Of a stretch of DNA of 64,000 nucleotides, positions 1 through 11,029 are shown piece after piece (position 1 is the first letter of the stretch; each line of letters begins with the position of its first letter). This DNA is from Knufia peltigerae (Eukaryota; Ascomycota; Eurotiomycetes; Chaetothyriales; Trichomeriaceae). The notes under the pieces are model-generated. The model was not told where the DNA came from and ran no database searches. It saw nothing but the letters and a program-made list of their open reading frames with translations. The translations under genes were made by a program, and so were the position numbers. The stretch spans positions 124,001-188,000 of the forward strand of contig JAPDRN010000011.1 in NCBI GenBank assembly GCA_030247855.1, written 5' to 3'.

Positions 1-206
1 AGATCGAGCCGGGAGTTGCATTTTGGTTGAAGTTGGAGGAGGATAGATTGTAAAACGCTGAGGATATCGAACAATGACAGGACCTTTTCAAAAGGCACGA
101 CGTTTGCATGGTACCATCCAAGAAGTGGTGGGGGTGAGCAAATGAGTAGTATGTACTCTTCTTTGGCCCATGGCCGCGAGAGTCCTGGAAGGCATATCGT
201 TCCTCT
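1..206 (-). other. Possible partial exon at left edge
   Basis: On the minus strand a frame stays open from 206 down to the window edge (about 68 codons), directly after a TAA at 209-207. Its translation has a protein-like hydrophobic stretch, including LLGWYHANVVPFEKVLSLF, which looks more like real coding than the other frames here. I do not recognise the family. No start or splice site can be fixed, and the rest of the gene would lie left of the window. It could equally be chance or a relic. Confidence 0.2.
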
Positions 207-1815
207 TTAGGAAGGCGAGATACGTCTGAGATAGCGAGGTGGAGTTGAGCGCCGTCCGTGGCACCTTCAATGTCATTGGACATCAAATGATCAAGCCACA
301 GAGATGTCCTTGATGATTGAGAATGTCAAGGCAGGTGTATGGGTCACTTTGACAATGCCCTCATATCTGCTACTCTTTCGAGGCTCTCAGCATGAAAGCG
401 CTGCTAGTATGGCGAGGTCGTAGTGATTGTAGCCCGAATAGTCTCAACGCAAGAATGTACGGGATGCGGTGTTGTCGAATGGTACAGACGATGTTCGGCA
501 GAAATGTAGTTCTCGACTCATGTTGTGGGATGGAAGTTAGACCGTCTCAGCTGGTCTCAATATGGCCTCGCGATATCTTTGACCACGAGGCTGTAACTCA
601 CTCAGATATTTCAGTGCCACTTATCACTTCGCATCGCTTGTTAAGTACACGACGCAGCAAGTGGCGTTGCTATTGGGGCTTGTTCTCGCTCGTCTCCCAT
701 GTGTATCGTCGTGGGCATTGTCGCAACATATGCTTGCTGGATGGCTTCAGGCGTAAAAGCTGGACAGCTGCTGGATCAGATACACAGGTGCACCGGCCTC
801 ATTTCGAGCTAATCGTACTTGGTCTGAGGCTTTTGCTCAATAGCGAAGGGATGCGAAGGACTAGCTTCATCAGAGGGGCTTCTCCCAAAGTGATGTTAGC
901 CTGGAATGAACACACAAGGTCGACGAACCAGAGTCATATAGATACGATTGTGAGATTCTGCCATCACTTTGGACTCTGTAACGAAATCCCAATGTAAAAT
1001 ATATGAGGTGGAATCTCGCACGCAATTAAATAATCACGGACTCGAGATAGCAAGAAAAGTCTTTGTACTACCTATTGCTTCTTTTCTTTTTGTTTTAGCT
1101 AGAACCAATCCTTACACTCGTCTTATGCTTCGTGTGTACACCATGATTCCTCATCCCGACCTCTCGATCGTTGACTGTGATCGCCTCTACGACGTACTGC
1201 CATTCCCCATACGCAGCTTATGCCGACTCAGCCCCAGATTGCGAATGGTCAAGGAAGCGGTGGGGTGTACGGATAGTGAGACGACCTGTAAGGCTTCCGA
1301 TCACCAAAGACCACGTATGAGTGGTGAGATGTGCCCGGGAACTACAAGAAGGTTGCCTGATTCCGTTGTCATCGCCCGCACCGTACGCGTACACATTTGC
1401 TTAGACACAGATTCGTGGAGAAAGGCAGTGGTGATCTCTACATTGTCAGAAGCGATTGAAAAATAATGTGCTTGCTAAGTATAATTAACCTGGAATAAGG
1501 GAACTCTAGAATTTGTCAATTTGATCTGTGTGGTAATTCAACAAGTGTAGTCTTATTATGGTCATCTGCATACACTCGCAACCAGATATTAGAGATATAC
1601 ACTAGGTAACAGTAAAGTATTCTGGCATGACATGTCGCCATGGTCAAGACCATCCCTTGGTTTCAACCATTCCACTCCGTAGAACTCCATAAAATGAGCG
1701 TCATGAATCTGTATCGTTTAATCCTGATATCCTGGATTATCTCTACAGAATTCTGTAGATAATACCGGCATCTTGAACCATCTCCTCTTCTCACCGTCTC
1801 GAGCACACCTGTCCT
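207..1815. other. Left flank without a recognisable gene
   Basis: Two plus-strand open frames (392-997, 201 codons, and 969-1466, 165 codons) overlap by a few bases. Neither translation has a recognisable domain, low-complexity pattern or conserved motif, and both are rich in Cys, Arg and Ser as expected of non-coding DNA. I see no intron pair that improves them. Part of 1500-1815 is probably the 3' region of the downstream minus-strand SUR7-family gene. Confidence 0.5.
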
Positions 1816-2678
1816 CTATGCTCCGTATTCTTTGTCATGGACGAAACTGCCCCTGCTTCGTGTGCTCCTGGTCCTTCTTCCACCGAACCGTCGTCGCCTC
1901 GTTGACTTCGGCGCACTGTCTCTTCGAGCGCCTCCACCCAAGCAGAAGAGGACCGTCGACAGGAAGAAACAGGCCACAGCGGCCCATTCGAAGCCAAAGG
2001 CATATTTGCCAATTTGCGCAGATTGACCATTTGAGCGGAAGTTGTCGCGACCTTTGACATAAGCAGCACTATTCCATGTCAGTAAATTGTTTTTTGTTAG
2101 CAGAATGGACTACTCACGTCATCAACGCTGCTTGTATGGTCTGGAAGAACATTGCGATCATAGTAAGCAATCCACTCAAGTAGCTACCAATTCTCGTGCA
2201 TAACGCAAGCAGACCCGTGAAGAGGGCGCAGACGCCGAAGAACAAGGCTATGAGCATGAAAGCGAACATGAACCGAGTCATGAGGAAGTAGTAGCCATGG
2301 TGTTTGACGAAATTTCCAGGGACGTTCTCGTCAGTGCCGAAATTTCGATGCGAAGAGGGATCGAGTGGGAATGCCGGGTGGACTTTGGAATAGTTCTCTT
2401 TGCCGCAGACCGTGCGGCCATTCTCAACGTTACAAACATTCCAGTATGACCATCGAGAAACAGGAGGGGCGCCAGGAATGTTGCCAGTGTCGGCCTGGAG
2501 GAAATAGAACTTGTTGACCGGACCATGATCAACTGCGCCGCCGAGTAGGATCAAGAACATGAACAGGAGCCCGCCTGCCACCAATATGAGGGAAACGAAG
2601 CTGAAGAGTGATCCTAGAGCAGAAGTGTCAGTGTGCGAAATCCAACTTTTGTGCGCATGTTTACTCACGGCCTGCCAT
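1816..2678 (-). CDS. SUR7/PalI-family four-pass membrane protein
   Basis: This is a predicted integral membrane protein of the SUR7/PalI family (plasma-membrane eisosome or pH-sensing relatives). Three exons join in frame: 2678-2669, 2613-2118 and 2068-1816, giving 252 residues. The first exon is only ten bases (Met-Ala-Gly plus one base), which is why a long in-frame ATG upstream looks deceptively better. The protein opens MAGRSLFSFVSLILVAGG (TM1), followed by an extracellular loop with Cys and a Trp-rich W-S-Y-W patch. TM2 and TM3 fall around FMFAFMLIALFFGVCALF and the next Leu-rich stretch. A conserved segment AAYVKGRDNFRSNGQ precedes TM4 (FEWAAVACFFLSTVLFCLGG), and the tail is very Arg-rich and cytosolic. 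Family membership is well supported by topology and the loop motif; the exact role (eisosome versus other cortical function) is inference. Confidence 0.8.
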
Positions 2679-3510
2679 GACGAAGTGCGCAAGGTAAGAT
2701 GGCAACACTAGTGAGTCGGTCGCAGTCGCGTGTCGAATTCGCAGTCGGTGACGAGAAGGTCGACGAGGCGCAGGTTTGGAGGGAGGTCGAGGGCGAGGTG
2801 AAGGACCGGGATACAAATAGAAGAGTAACGAAAGAAGCAATAGTGGGTTGACAGGTAGGAATGGCTTTTTCTAGTAGTAACCAGGCTTGTGATGTCTTGG
2901 ATGAGGTCACTTGGGGGTCATCAGCCACGGGCCCAAGGGTAGCTAGGGAAGAGCTGCAGCTTGCTATGCCGGGAGTGGTAGGGTGTTGACGGGCGGTGGA
3001 GAGGTGGGATGAGCAGGGCGATGGGAGAGATGGAGAGATGCCCAATAAACTACGGCCGGTTGACGTGTCCAGGTCTTTCGCAAGAGGCTTGAGGGTGGAG
3101 GACGATTGGGGCTCTAGGCAAAAGTTGACGAGAGAAGTTGTGTGCGTGTGTGTGGCAGCTTTTGGGTGGTGTCACTTCACTTTCTCTCTTCGAGGCCGCA
3201 AAACAATAAGGTGCCTACATCAACCGTCGGTAGCACCACGTCATCACTAGGAATTTCCACCTAAACAGGCCCCAACCAGGAAATCCCAATATACTAAACC
3301 GATACTAGCTAGCTTCCGCAGCTAGCGAATGATAGCGTCAACTTTGCATTTCTAGCGTCTAAAAACACGAGCATCACCAGATACGAGAACGGCATCACAG
3401 TGAAATCATTGCAACGCTCGTTGACGGAGGATCTACATTGCACATCAATCGAGTCTAGATCCATCCGGCCTGCGTCGACAAGCTCTAACCACACGCAAAC
3501 CATAGCCGCC
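2679..3510. other. Intergenic, divergent promoters
   Basis: This spacer lies between the minus-strand SUR7-family gene and the plus-strand Rogdi gene. Open frames here (for example 2996-3250) give no recognisable protein. It probably carries both promoters. I see no repeat or RNA gene. Confidence 0.5.
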
Positions 3511-4601
3511 ATGTCTACTTGGGTATATCCCCCCATACCGCCGGATGAACTGCGCAAGGCGGAAGAAGACTCTTTGGTAAGTTTGACCCGACCCCGTGGG
3601 AGAGAAATGTTACATTAACGCACTGAAAAATAGAAGCTCGAGCTTCAGTGGCTTTTGAAGTCCCTACAACACTCACTTGGTGCGCTTAAAGAGGGTCTCG
3701 AGGAATGTGCGGCATTGCTGGCTGCAAAGGAACCAGGGTCAACTCTCGTGTTGTCATCATTAAGGTCTGAAAGTGTCAAAGGTTTTGTCACACGGGTTGG
3801 CACCAAACTTGCCAAAGGCGTCGGTTGGCCCAAGCGAGAGGGTAGACGTCGGGTATGCTAACATCATCATAGGATATACATCTACGCCTTACAACACTGC
3901 CTCCCAACACACCTCGAGGCACCACGACATCTACCCCGTCCACGAGGCTTATATTTCACTCGTCTGCTTCCACTGCTGATATTCTCCTGCCGCAGTTACA
4001 GGCAGTCCGATCAAGGATCAATGATTCCCTTGATATCATTGACATAGCGAGATGGACAGGTCAATCCACAGATTCGTCTTTCATCTCGGGACAACTTAGA
4101 CTTCTTCATGATCACCTTCGTGAAGCCCGGTCCTATCTGAAAGGGCCTGTCACCGGCGCCGAGGTCGCAGCCATACCCGGAGCAGAATGGTGGAATTGCA
4201 GTGCGGATGAGAGTATATTTCAACCACCTCTGGGTGATTACCTGAGTCTACACTTCACAATCCAAGATGCGAATCTTGTGCTCACTGTCAGGACTCTGGC
4301 ACCGACATCGCCCGGCGGAACTCCAAGTACTCCAGCCGAGGGCTCATTTTCTTTGTCTGGTTTCAACCTTAGGTCGAAGCTATTAGGTCTCGGACCAAGA
4401 CCACCGAATCATGATGAAATGGGCGAGATGTTTGACTGGCGTGGGAAACAAGAGGTCATTGTTCGCGAAAAAGTCCGGGTTGAGAGTGGCGATCCGAGCT
4501 TGATGAGTGTAGCAGCCAAGCTGAGTGCCCTGGAACACGAGGTTGCCCGGTGGCGCATGAACCTACGAATTATTTTGACGGGAAGCGTTGAAGAGGATTG
4601 A
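3511..4601 (+). CDS. Rogdi/Rav2-like RAVE complex subunit
   Basis: This is the likely orthologue of yeast Rav2 and animal Rogdi, which acts with Rav1 and Skp1 in the RAVE complex to reassemble V-ATPase V1 on Vo. Three exons join in phase: 3511-3576, 3634-3819 and 3873-4601 (326 residues). The introns are 57 and 53 nt, and the second uses a GTCGGT donor with a gctaac branch site near its acceptor. The N-terminus MSTWVYPPIPPDELRKAEED leads into Leu-rich helices. The family block LRSESVKGFVTRVGTKLAKG is followed after the splice by DIHLRLTTLPPNTPRG, and the C-terminal half has the usual WWNCSADES / LGDYLSLHFTIQDANLVLTVR pattern. The ending KLSALEHEVARWR is a typical C-terminal coiled helix. Length fits the fungal family. 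A V-ATPase subunit e gene also lies in this window (20251-20729), probably by chance. Confidence 0.82.
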
Positions 4602-5183
4602 AGCCTCGAAACGCCGGCGACGATTCCCAGTCGGAGGGAACGCGGACGGATGTGGCAGTGATTAATCTCGCTTGGTGGATCGTCAGGCATAGATTAAAGT
4701 GGTTACTATGCAACACCCCGGTCAGGGCCGTGCACGTGACGCACCGAGCCCCCGAAAGCCCCTTGCTTCTCGACCTGCATCAAAATCTCAGTTCGAGGGG
4801 CCGAGCGACCAACTGAGCCTTTCCTCATTCTCTTCTTTTCACGTCGACCTTCCCAAACTCGGGTTTATCGTACGTTTCAAACCCTGGTATCCCTGCAACC
4901 TTGCACCTATCGCTTGTGGCTGGAATTGACCTGTTAGCCTAGATTCAAAATGCGAAGGTCTTTCTACGCGTCAAACACTTCAGAGACATCTTCGCCGTTT
5001 GTTCTTCACTCTGTATGGGCCTTAAGAAAGAGAACATAGAATGGATGTCTCGAGCCTAATGCGAACAAAGGATTTCTTTGAGGAATGCCTTGATCAACAA
5101 ATTGACTGCCTGATGCTGGCTCACCAACACATTTATCTGTCGGGTTGTTCCCTTGGACGAATTGACCACGACCCCACGCTCCA
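4602..5183. other. Intergenic spacer with a CACGTG site
   Basis: This is the spacer between two plus-strand genes. It contains a CACGTG hexamer at 4733-4738 and several short ATG-led frames with no recognisable product. It is presumably the Rogdi 3' end and the promoter/5' UTR of the next gene. Confidence 0.5.
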
Positions 5184-7187
5184 ATGGCTCCAAAACTCCA
5201 AGATACAGACTTGTTCGTGCCTGTCAAGGTCGACAATCACCACAAATTCGCTCAACCAGTCATCCGCACTCCATCAACTGCCTCACCATGTTCTGACATG
5301 AGTGCAACCACCGCGAAAGCCACCGCGCCAGATTCTAGCACCAAAGACCCAATTAGAAAACTCCGACATAAACGGAGATTCACCATCGGAGGTGCCGGCC
5401 AACGTTCGGGCACGAATCCCATCAGCCCTGTTCTTTGTGCAGAACAGAAAACAGTAGCACAAAACGACATTGTCCACGCTCGGCCTGCTGTGACAATTTC
5501 ACGCACATCGTCATCTCGGCGAGATATTCAACACGCGAGTCCAGCCAAGGATGTTTTCGACCCGCGAATACCCGGAGAGGGGAAACAATTACAGCCAGAC
5601 ATAACAAATGTTGATCGCCTATCTCCAACACCAACCCCCATCGTCATTACAGATTCACCAAGCAGCAGATCAAGCCGATCACGCTCACCAAAGGCATTGT
5701 ATCCTCCAAGTAGTTGGAAGAGAGTTGAACCTTTGACATTCAACCTGGCTGAGCCGGCGAAGTTGGAGACGCCGCTCATCAGTCCAAGTTCACACGATAC
5801 TACAGCTTCACCTCGACGTCCTGGTTCCGGTACGGCTCGCCATACGGAGCCAGTATCATCCGGGACTCCCACTCCAGATATTTGGACGGAAATTGCCGGT
5901 TTGTCACCACCGTCAATACTGAGAACAACGTCTTCAGCACGATCATCTCCGCCGAACGATTCCATCACAGCGACGCAACCGGTAGCAAGAAACGAGACGA
6001 ATGTCGTTAATAAGAAATCGATTTCGGGTCAACAGGTCCAAACCGTACCGGAAGCAACTCGGGCTCAAGCCATCCCGACAGCTCAGAACACAGGACCAAG
6101 ATACATTCGGTCCCGACGTCGCAGTAATCCTGTGACACCATCGTTCTCAGAACACAAATTACCCGCCCCCGAGATTGCATACGCTGACACATTTCATTAT
6201 ACAAATTGTGAGCACACAAGCCCGCCAATGTCACGCCCTCTCAACACGCAGCCGATTTTGGTCCCTTATCAGCATGATTTACTGGCGTTTCCGCCGTTCC
6301 ATATTCGCGAGTTTTTGGCAAGTCAGCCATCAGCCACACCCAGCATTTATATCATTGAAGGCGCATGTTCAATTTGCGATCTAGCCTATCGACGAAAGGC
6401 CGAGTCCGACATATTGGCCAGGTATACTACACGGTCAGAGAACCTGTTGTTACAGCTGAGCCTGCTGCAGGAGGATCTGGACGTCAAGTCGCCCACTACG
6501 CTTGACCCTCCCGAACGTAAGCACACTGCCACACCGTTCCCATCTTCGTCTTCGGCGAAGCGAAATGCAATCGACCCCGAACCCCCTTCAACCACAACCA
6601 TCACACCCGAAAACATTCAAGCAATCCTACAGATGGAAGAACAGGCAGAGAACCTGATCAAGCAACGTGATCTCGAGGTCAGAGCGATCTGGCGAGGGTA
6701 TACGGAACGTTGGGGTCCTGCGACCGTTGCGATTCACCATGCGAATGACAATGACACCAATAGCAGATACAGAGGGAGGGCTCGTGCACAGAGTGCCAGT
6801 AGTGCAGCTACGTTTCCGGAAATGGACAACATCAGCTCGTTGACATCGAATGTCGACAACAGTACGGACAGGACGTCTACCATGACGTCGACCATTTCCA
6901 CCCGAACCACCCAAACCAGTCACACCAACAACACCGTGTCGTCGTCAATGACACCCCGACGGACGACGATGTCACGAAGGACAAGTCGAAGTTCTTCAAT
7001 TGGACAACAAGATCGATACTCGGACGGGACACGACTGGTCAGTGTGTCCTCGTCTGTGGATGGTGTCAAAAAGGATGGACGGATGATGGTCGACTGGATT
7101 CGACCTGAAAGGACAGAGTCGGCGTTGAGGATCAGAAGTCACAGTCAAAGCCAAACTCGCGATACCACAAGAAGAGGTTGTCCTTGA
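5184..7187 (+). CDS. Ser/Thr/Pro-rich protein of unknown function with CxxC core
   Basis: A single uninterrupted 667-codon frame. I do not recognise the family. Most of the chain is low-complexity and probably disordered: Ser/Thr/Pro-rich blocks at residues 1-360 and a Thr/Ser run near 570-600, with several basic Arg/Ser patches. Between roughly residues 365 and 440 it becomes ordered. The segment FPPFHIREFLASQPS is followed by a CSIC pair (CxxC) in EGACSICDLAYRRKAE, then a Leu-rich helix ENLLLQLSLLQEDLDV. A second helical segment lies near residue 480 (ILQMEEQAENLIKQRDLEVR) and runs into AIWRGYTERWG. This layout, one short conserved core inside a long disordered protein, suggests a scaffold or regulatory protein, but no function can be assigned. 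The first ATG in a good context is used; an upstream 5' exon cannot be excluded. Confidence 0.7.
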   Translation: MAPKLQDTDLFVPVKVDNHHKFAQPVIRTPSTASPCSDMSATTAKATAPDSSTKDPIRKLRHKRRFTIGGAGQRSGTNPISPVLCAEQKTVAQNDIVHARPAVTISRTSSSRRDIQHASPAKDVFDPRIPGEGKQLQPDITNVDRLSPTPTPIVITDSPSSRSSRSRSPKALYPPSSWKRVEPLTFNLAEPAKLETPLISPSSHDTTASPRRPGSGTARHTEPVSSGTPTPDIWTEIAGLSPPSILRTTSSARSSPPNDSITATQPVARNETNVVNKKSISGQQVQTVPEATRAQAIPTAQNTGPRYIRSRRRSNPVTPSFSEHKLPAPEIAYADTFHYTNCEHTSPPMSRPLNTQPILVPYQHDLLAFPPFHIREFLASQPSATPSIYIIEGACSICDLAYRRKAESDILARYTTRSENLLLQLSLLQEDLDVKSPTTLDPPERKHTATPFPSSSSAKRNAIDPEPPSTTTITPENIQAILQMEEQAENLIKQRDLEVRAIWRGYTERWGPATVAIHHANDNDTNSRYRGRARAQSASSAATFPEMDNISSLTSNVDNSTDRTSTMTSTISTRTTQTSHTNNTVSSSMTPRRTTMSRRTSRSSSIGQQDRYSDGTRLVSVSSSVDGVKKDGRMMVDWIRPERTESALRIRSHSQSQTRDTTRRGCP

Positions 7188-7804
7188 AGGAGTGAAAAGA
7201 GGTCAGGGAAAAAGGAACAGAACCAGGAAGTTGGGAGGGGACTTTGTTTTTGTTTACACGGGGATTTTTGGGTCGGGTTTGAGCGTAGCATTTTTGGAGT
7301 TTGTCGAGGCTTTGAAAGGAATGTCACAGAGCATAGCATTGGGTAGAGAGAGGGAGGGAGGGAGAGTGATCAACAGAACAGAGAAAAAGGTCTCGGCTAT
7401 TGGTTGGTGTATATAAGGGGCATTATACCCCGGGGGTAGGATGGGTTGAAGGCAGATGGTGAACCAGATATGTAGCTGTGATAAAGAAGAAACGGCATCG
7501 TACGGAGTAGTCGATACAAAGATGAAGTTCACAGCACTATCGACTTGTCCAGATCACATCATTGCTTTCTGTCTTCTATTCTTTTTCTAACTGCGACTGA
7601 TCGTAACTCTACTGGGACTCGATGAAAATCAATCAATCATGCTGTTACCATCCATAAACCCTTGGATATTCTCCATCAATAGTCACCCATCTCTAAACAC
7701 CTACTTTGACGATATCCTTCCACATTCTCCTTCATATCTGAAACTACAAAGTACATGTCGAAGAAAAAGGCGTCTACCGCCGTCCTCTCCGGGGCCGTTG
7801 TTTT
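7188..7804. other. Intergenic between converging genes
   Basis: This is the 3' space between the plus-strand 667-residue gene and the minus-strand acyl-CoA synthetase. It contains a TACGGAGTA element (7501-7509) and GA-rich stretches near 7345-7390. No coding signal. Confidence 0.6.
7501..7509 (+). repeat. TACGGAGTA intergenic 9-mer
   Basis: One of ten exact copies of TACGGAGTA/TACTCCGTA in the window, all between genes. The others start at 10336, 10579, 17086, 23209, 23241, 35401, 47241, 47833 and 47944. Function unknown; see findings. Confidence 0.6.
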
Positions 7805-9766
7805 CTACAGTTTTGCTTTGCCCTCTTCGATCCTCTTCCAGGCCATTGAATCGAGAGGTTTGAACCTCTCGTCCTCCAGGTCCAAGAAATACTTTTTGCT
7901 CCCTCCTACCGCGTCGACGACACCCCACTCGATGTTCTTGACGACATTTTTGGCGTGCTTGAAGGTATCCCCCACGTCCACCAGCTCCTCACGGACCATG
8001 ACGAGCCGAGGGACGGCGTACCTGGGCACACCTTTGGACCTCAGTGCCTTGAACAGACCTGCCATGAAGACCTGTTCGTTGACGCCTCTGCCCGTCTTTT
8101 CGCTTTCCGGGTCCAGCACGATCAAGGCCGTACCGGCTTGCCCGTCGTACTTGTCCAACCTCCTCCCGACGACGACGGCGTCCTTGACGCCGTCTAGCTC
8201 CGACATGAACCCGCGGACCTCCCCGGCCGAGACGTTCTCCCCCATCCACCTATAAGTGTCGCCTATCCGGTCGACAAACTTGACCCAGTTGTCACGCTCC
8301 TGCATCAACAGGTCCCCGCTTCGTTGCCAGACGTCACCCTTTTCGAAAACGTCCCTCAACAGCTTTTTTTCCGTGGCGTCGGTATTGCCGTGGTAGTCCG
8401 TGTATGTGGACATGTCTCGGATGCGGGCGATGGCCTCTCCGGGTTCTCCTCGGTCGGCGACGATGCACCACCCTTGGGCGTCCCGCACGGGCATCTCGGT
8501 GTCGTAGTCGAACTTGATGATGTGCTGTTGACCTTTGTCGAACACTCGCTTTCGCAGCACCCCCATGTAACCCACCCTGCCTGCTCCGGGTCGGCCTCGA
8601 CGGTGGACATTGTCGAACTTGACGAGTCCTTCGGTACTGCGGTAGAACTCGCGAACCTCGGGCACGTTGAACCGGCGTTGGAAGGCCACCCAAACGTCCT
8701 TTTGGAGACCGTTGCCCGCGGCCACGAGGACCGAGTGTCGTCGGTCGTACTCGCCGGGAGCGGTGGCGAGGATGAATCGCATCAACTCACCAACATACAG
8801 GATCCGGGTGGCGCGAGACTCGTGCACCTCCTTGAAGAAGTTGCGGGCGCTGAAGCGTCGCGCCAGGCAGAAACACCCGGACTGGCTCACACTGTAGCAC
8901 AACCCGGTGAAGAAAGTCGTGCCGTGGAACAAGGGCATGCACGAGTAAGTCCGTAGACCTCGCAGGTACTTTTTCCGGTCGGCGTGGTCGACGGAACTCG
9001 CGCAGCTCACGGCGCAGATCAGGGCATTCTTGACGCTGCAGGCTTTGGGTTTGCCCGTGGTGCCCGACGTGTAGATGAGGCCGGCGACGCTGGCGAGGCT
9101 CTTTGGTGGTGTTGGTGGTAGTCTTGGTTGTGCGGCTGATGGGTCGGGAAAAGGAAAGTCGAGCACGCCGTCATCATTTGACGATTGGCTAGGTCGGAAA
9201 GAACCAAGGTTCAAACGGACCGTCTTGATGCTGTCGGTGACGGCGGCGCTAAGACCCAAAGATTTTGCCGCCGTTGCCGCGTGAATGGCCAGGTCGGGAG
9301 TGGTCAGGATGAGGTTCGCGTCAGGAAGACGCACGCAGTGAAGAAGAGTCTCGTCTCGGAGGGCGTTGTTGATCAAGGCAGGGGCCGCGCCGAGTCGCGT
9401 GAGAGCGTAGACGGTGAACAGCATCTCGGGGGAGTTGGTCATGAAGACGGCCACGATGTCCCCGTTCTTCACTCCCAGAGAGTCGTGCAGACCCTGGGCC
9501 AGCTCGTCGACTTGAGCCTTCATGGCTCGGTAGTTCCATGTCCGTCCTTCAAAGTAGAGTGCGTCGGCATTGGGGTCGGCCAGTTCCAGCATGCGATACA
9601 GATGAGGTGATTGGGGACCCAGAGCGCCTAGAAACTCTGGAAAACGTTTGTTGAAGGATTGGTCCAGTCGGTATTGTTGGAGATCTTTGGTGACGCCTAG
9701 AGAGTGGTTGGCGTACAAGAGAAGACTTGCTGCCGCCGTGGTTGAAGCGGCCGCTATCGTTGCCAT
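7805..9766 (-). CDS. Very-long-chain acyl-CoA synthetase / FATP family (Fat1-like)
   Basis: An adenylate-forming enzyme that activates long or very-long-chain fatty acids to acyl-CoA, in the fungal Fat1/FATP family. A single exon encodes 653 residues. An N-terminal hydrophobic segment (about residues 1-20) could anchor it. The AMP-binding P-loop IYTSGTTGKPK lies near residues 231-241. The FATP/VLACS signature region YVGELMRFILATAPGEYDRR is followed by NVPEVREFYRSTEG. A later acidic/Arg motif (SGDLLMQERDNWVKFVDRIGDTYRWMGE is split here as SGDLL and DRIGDTYRWMGENV) corresponds to the hinge and adenylate-contact region. The protein ends in AKL, a close variant of the peroxisomal PTS1 tripeptide, which supports a peroxisomal location. 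It is transcribed divergently from the peroxisomal thiolase gene; the shared spacer has two CCTCGG hexamers. Confidence 0.88.
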   Translation of the reverse strand: MATIAAASTTAAASLLLYANHSLGVTKDLQQYRLDQSFNKRFPEFLGALGPQSPHLYRMLELADPNADALYFEGRTWNYRAMKAQVDELAQGLHDSLGVKNGDIVAVFMTNSPEMLFTVYALTRLGAAPALINNALRDETLLHCVRLPDANLILTTPDLAIHAATAAKSLGLSAAVTDSIKTVRLNLGSFRPSQSSNDDGVLDFPFPDPSAAQPRLPPTPPKSLASVAGLIYTSGTTGKPKACSVKNALICAVSCASSVDHADRKKYLRGLRTYSCMPLFHGTTFFTGLCYSVSQSGCFCLARRFSARNFFKEVHESRATRILYVGELMRFILATAPGEYDRRHSVLVAAGNGLQKDVWVAFQRRFNVPEVREFYRSTEGLVKFDNVHRRGRPGAGRVGYMGVLRKRVFDKGQQHIIKFDYDTEMPVRDAQGWCIVADRGEPGEAIARIRDMSTYTDYHGNTDATEKKLLRDVFEKGDVWQRSGDLLMQERDNWVKFVDRIGDTYRWMGENVSAGEVRGFMSELDGVKDAVVVGRRLDKYDGQAGTALIVLDPESEKTGRGVNEQVFMAGLFKALRSKGVPRYAVPRLVMVREELVDVGDTFKHAKNVVKNIEWGVVDAVGGSKKYFLDLEDERFKPLDSMAWKRIEEGKAKL

Positions 9767-10041
9767 TTTAGGGATATTCTGATAGTCCTAGACAAGATAA
9801 ATATATATATATGGCCCTTTGTGTTGAGGTTCGAATTCGAAATCAAGTGTCGATTCCAGACCTCCAACAAGAAACAGGCGAGTATTTCGATGGTAGAAGA
9901 CGGGGGGAGTTTTCTAGCGTCGAGACTTCTCTTTTTTTTCTCTGGATCGCAAGATCGTCAAGTTTCAGTCAATCGAAGAAAGGGTAGTATAGTATAATTG
10001 TCAAGGACTGCCTTGTCAAAGTGCCAGAACGTTGTGTGAAG

Positions 10042-10047
10042 CCTCGG
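10042..10047 (+). promoter_or_regulatory. CCTCGG hexamer, candidate fatty-acid response site
   Basis: CCTCGG is the core bound by the fatty-acid regulators FarA and FarB in Aspergillus nidulans. This copy lies 276 bp upstream of the acyl-CoA synthetase start. About 0.8 copies would be expected by chance in the spacer on both strands, so the site alone is weak evidence. Confidence 0.35.
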
Positions 10048-11023
10048 TCGAAAAGTGATGTTGACGGTATCGGTACTTGGATACCGTGTGCAGATGCCGT
10101 GGTGTGGGCCCTTTGGGATTGAATTTCGAGATTTATTACTGCACTGTATGCTGTTGCTCGTCTTGAAACTCTCCCGGATTACGAGTCTGATTCCGATCTT
10201 TCCCAAGACCGAATTGTTGAATTTGGTGTTCGATTGTTTCGTTGCGGACGTAAGATTGAGAAAATAATAATATTTGGGCTTCCGAGAGTAGTAGTTGGGT
10301 GTGTTGTTACTCCATAGGACAACGGCAAGTCGTAGTACGGAGTAGGGAGTATGGGATACGGTCCGGGGACAACACAGGTTCTTTTAGCTCTCAGCTCTAA
10401 ATAAGGGGCGAAGCTCTTCCCCTCCTTGCACGCCACAGATTTAAGCACAAGGACAGAGGGAATGATAAAATACTGTAGGATAGAAATAATCAGAATCAAG
10501 GATGCTTTTGTATGTCTTGTACAGAGTATCAAAATAGTAGTTAACAATCAATAACGGGATGGAGGATTCACTTGCCGGTACGGAGTAACATGTTTGTCTA
10601 GCATGTCTGGAACTACGACTACGGGACTGCGTTTCAGGCTTTCAAGGGGTGCGGTAAGTACAGAGAACGAGAGAGAGAGACTGCGTGGAGGGAACTCTGG
10701 GTTGGGTGTGTGTGGAGGTGGGGCTGACGAGGCTGGGGGCATACAATATGCATATTTCTCATCCCCCAGGCATTGGTTATACTCTCAGTGCGACACTTAT
10801 CGACTTGCCGTCTAGGCCTCTGATATCGGCTCTTCGGAGCCAAGATGACACTCCCTCCTACAGTACAATAATACGAGTTACCTGGCCACGGGGCAATGGC
10901 GGATAATGCGAACCCAACAACCTGGTGGAGCCACGGAGGATCAATCAAGCCCCGGAGGCCCAGAGTGGCGCCCCTTATGACTTACGGCAGTTGTTGTCGG
11001 ACTCTCCCAGCAAGTCACTTGAG

Positions 11024-11029
11024 CCTCGG
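11024..11029 (+). promoter_or_regulatory. CCTCGG hexamer, candidate fatty-acid response site
   Basis: A second copy of the FarA/FarB-type core, 368 bp upstream of the thiolase start. With the copy at 10042 each divergent gene has one site within 400 bp. Inference only. Confidence 0.35.

Noticed and set aside
392..1466. Two overlapping plus-strand frames of 201 and 165 codons
   Set aside because: No domain, no splice logic, and amino-acid composition typical of non-coding DNA; kept only as a described gap.
3852..3872. A 20-nt intron in the Rogdi gene starting at GTATGC
   Set aside because: Too short for splicing, and the frame would not match the family. The 53-nt intron from 3820 restores the conserved KGDIHLRL junction.
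8324..8956. 210-codon plus-strand frame inside the acyl-CoA synthetase
   Set aside because: Antisense shadow of a well-supported enzyme gene.
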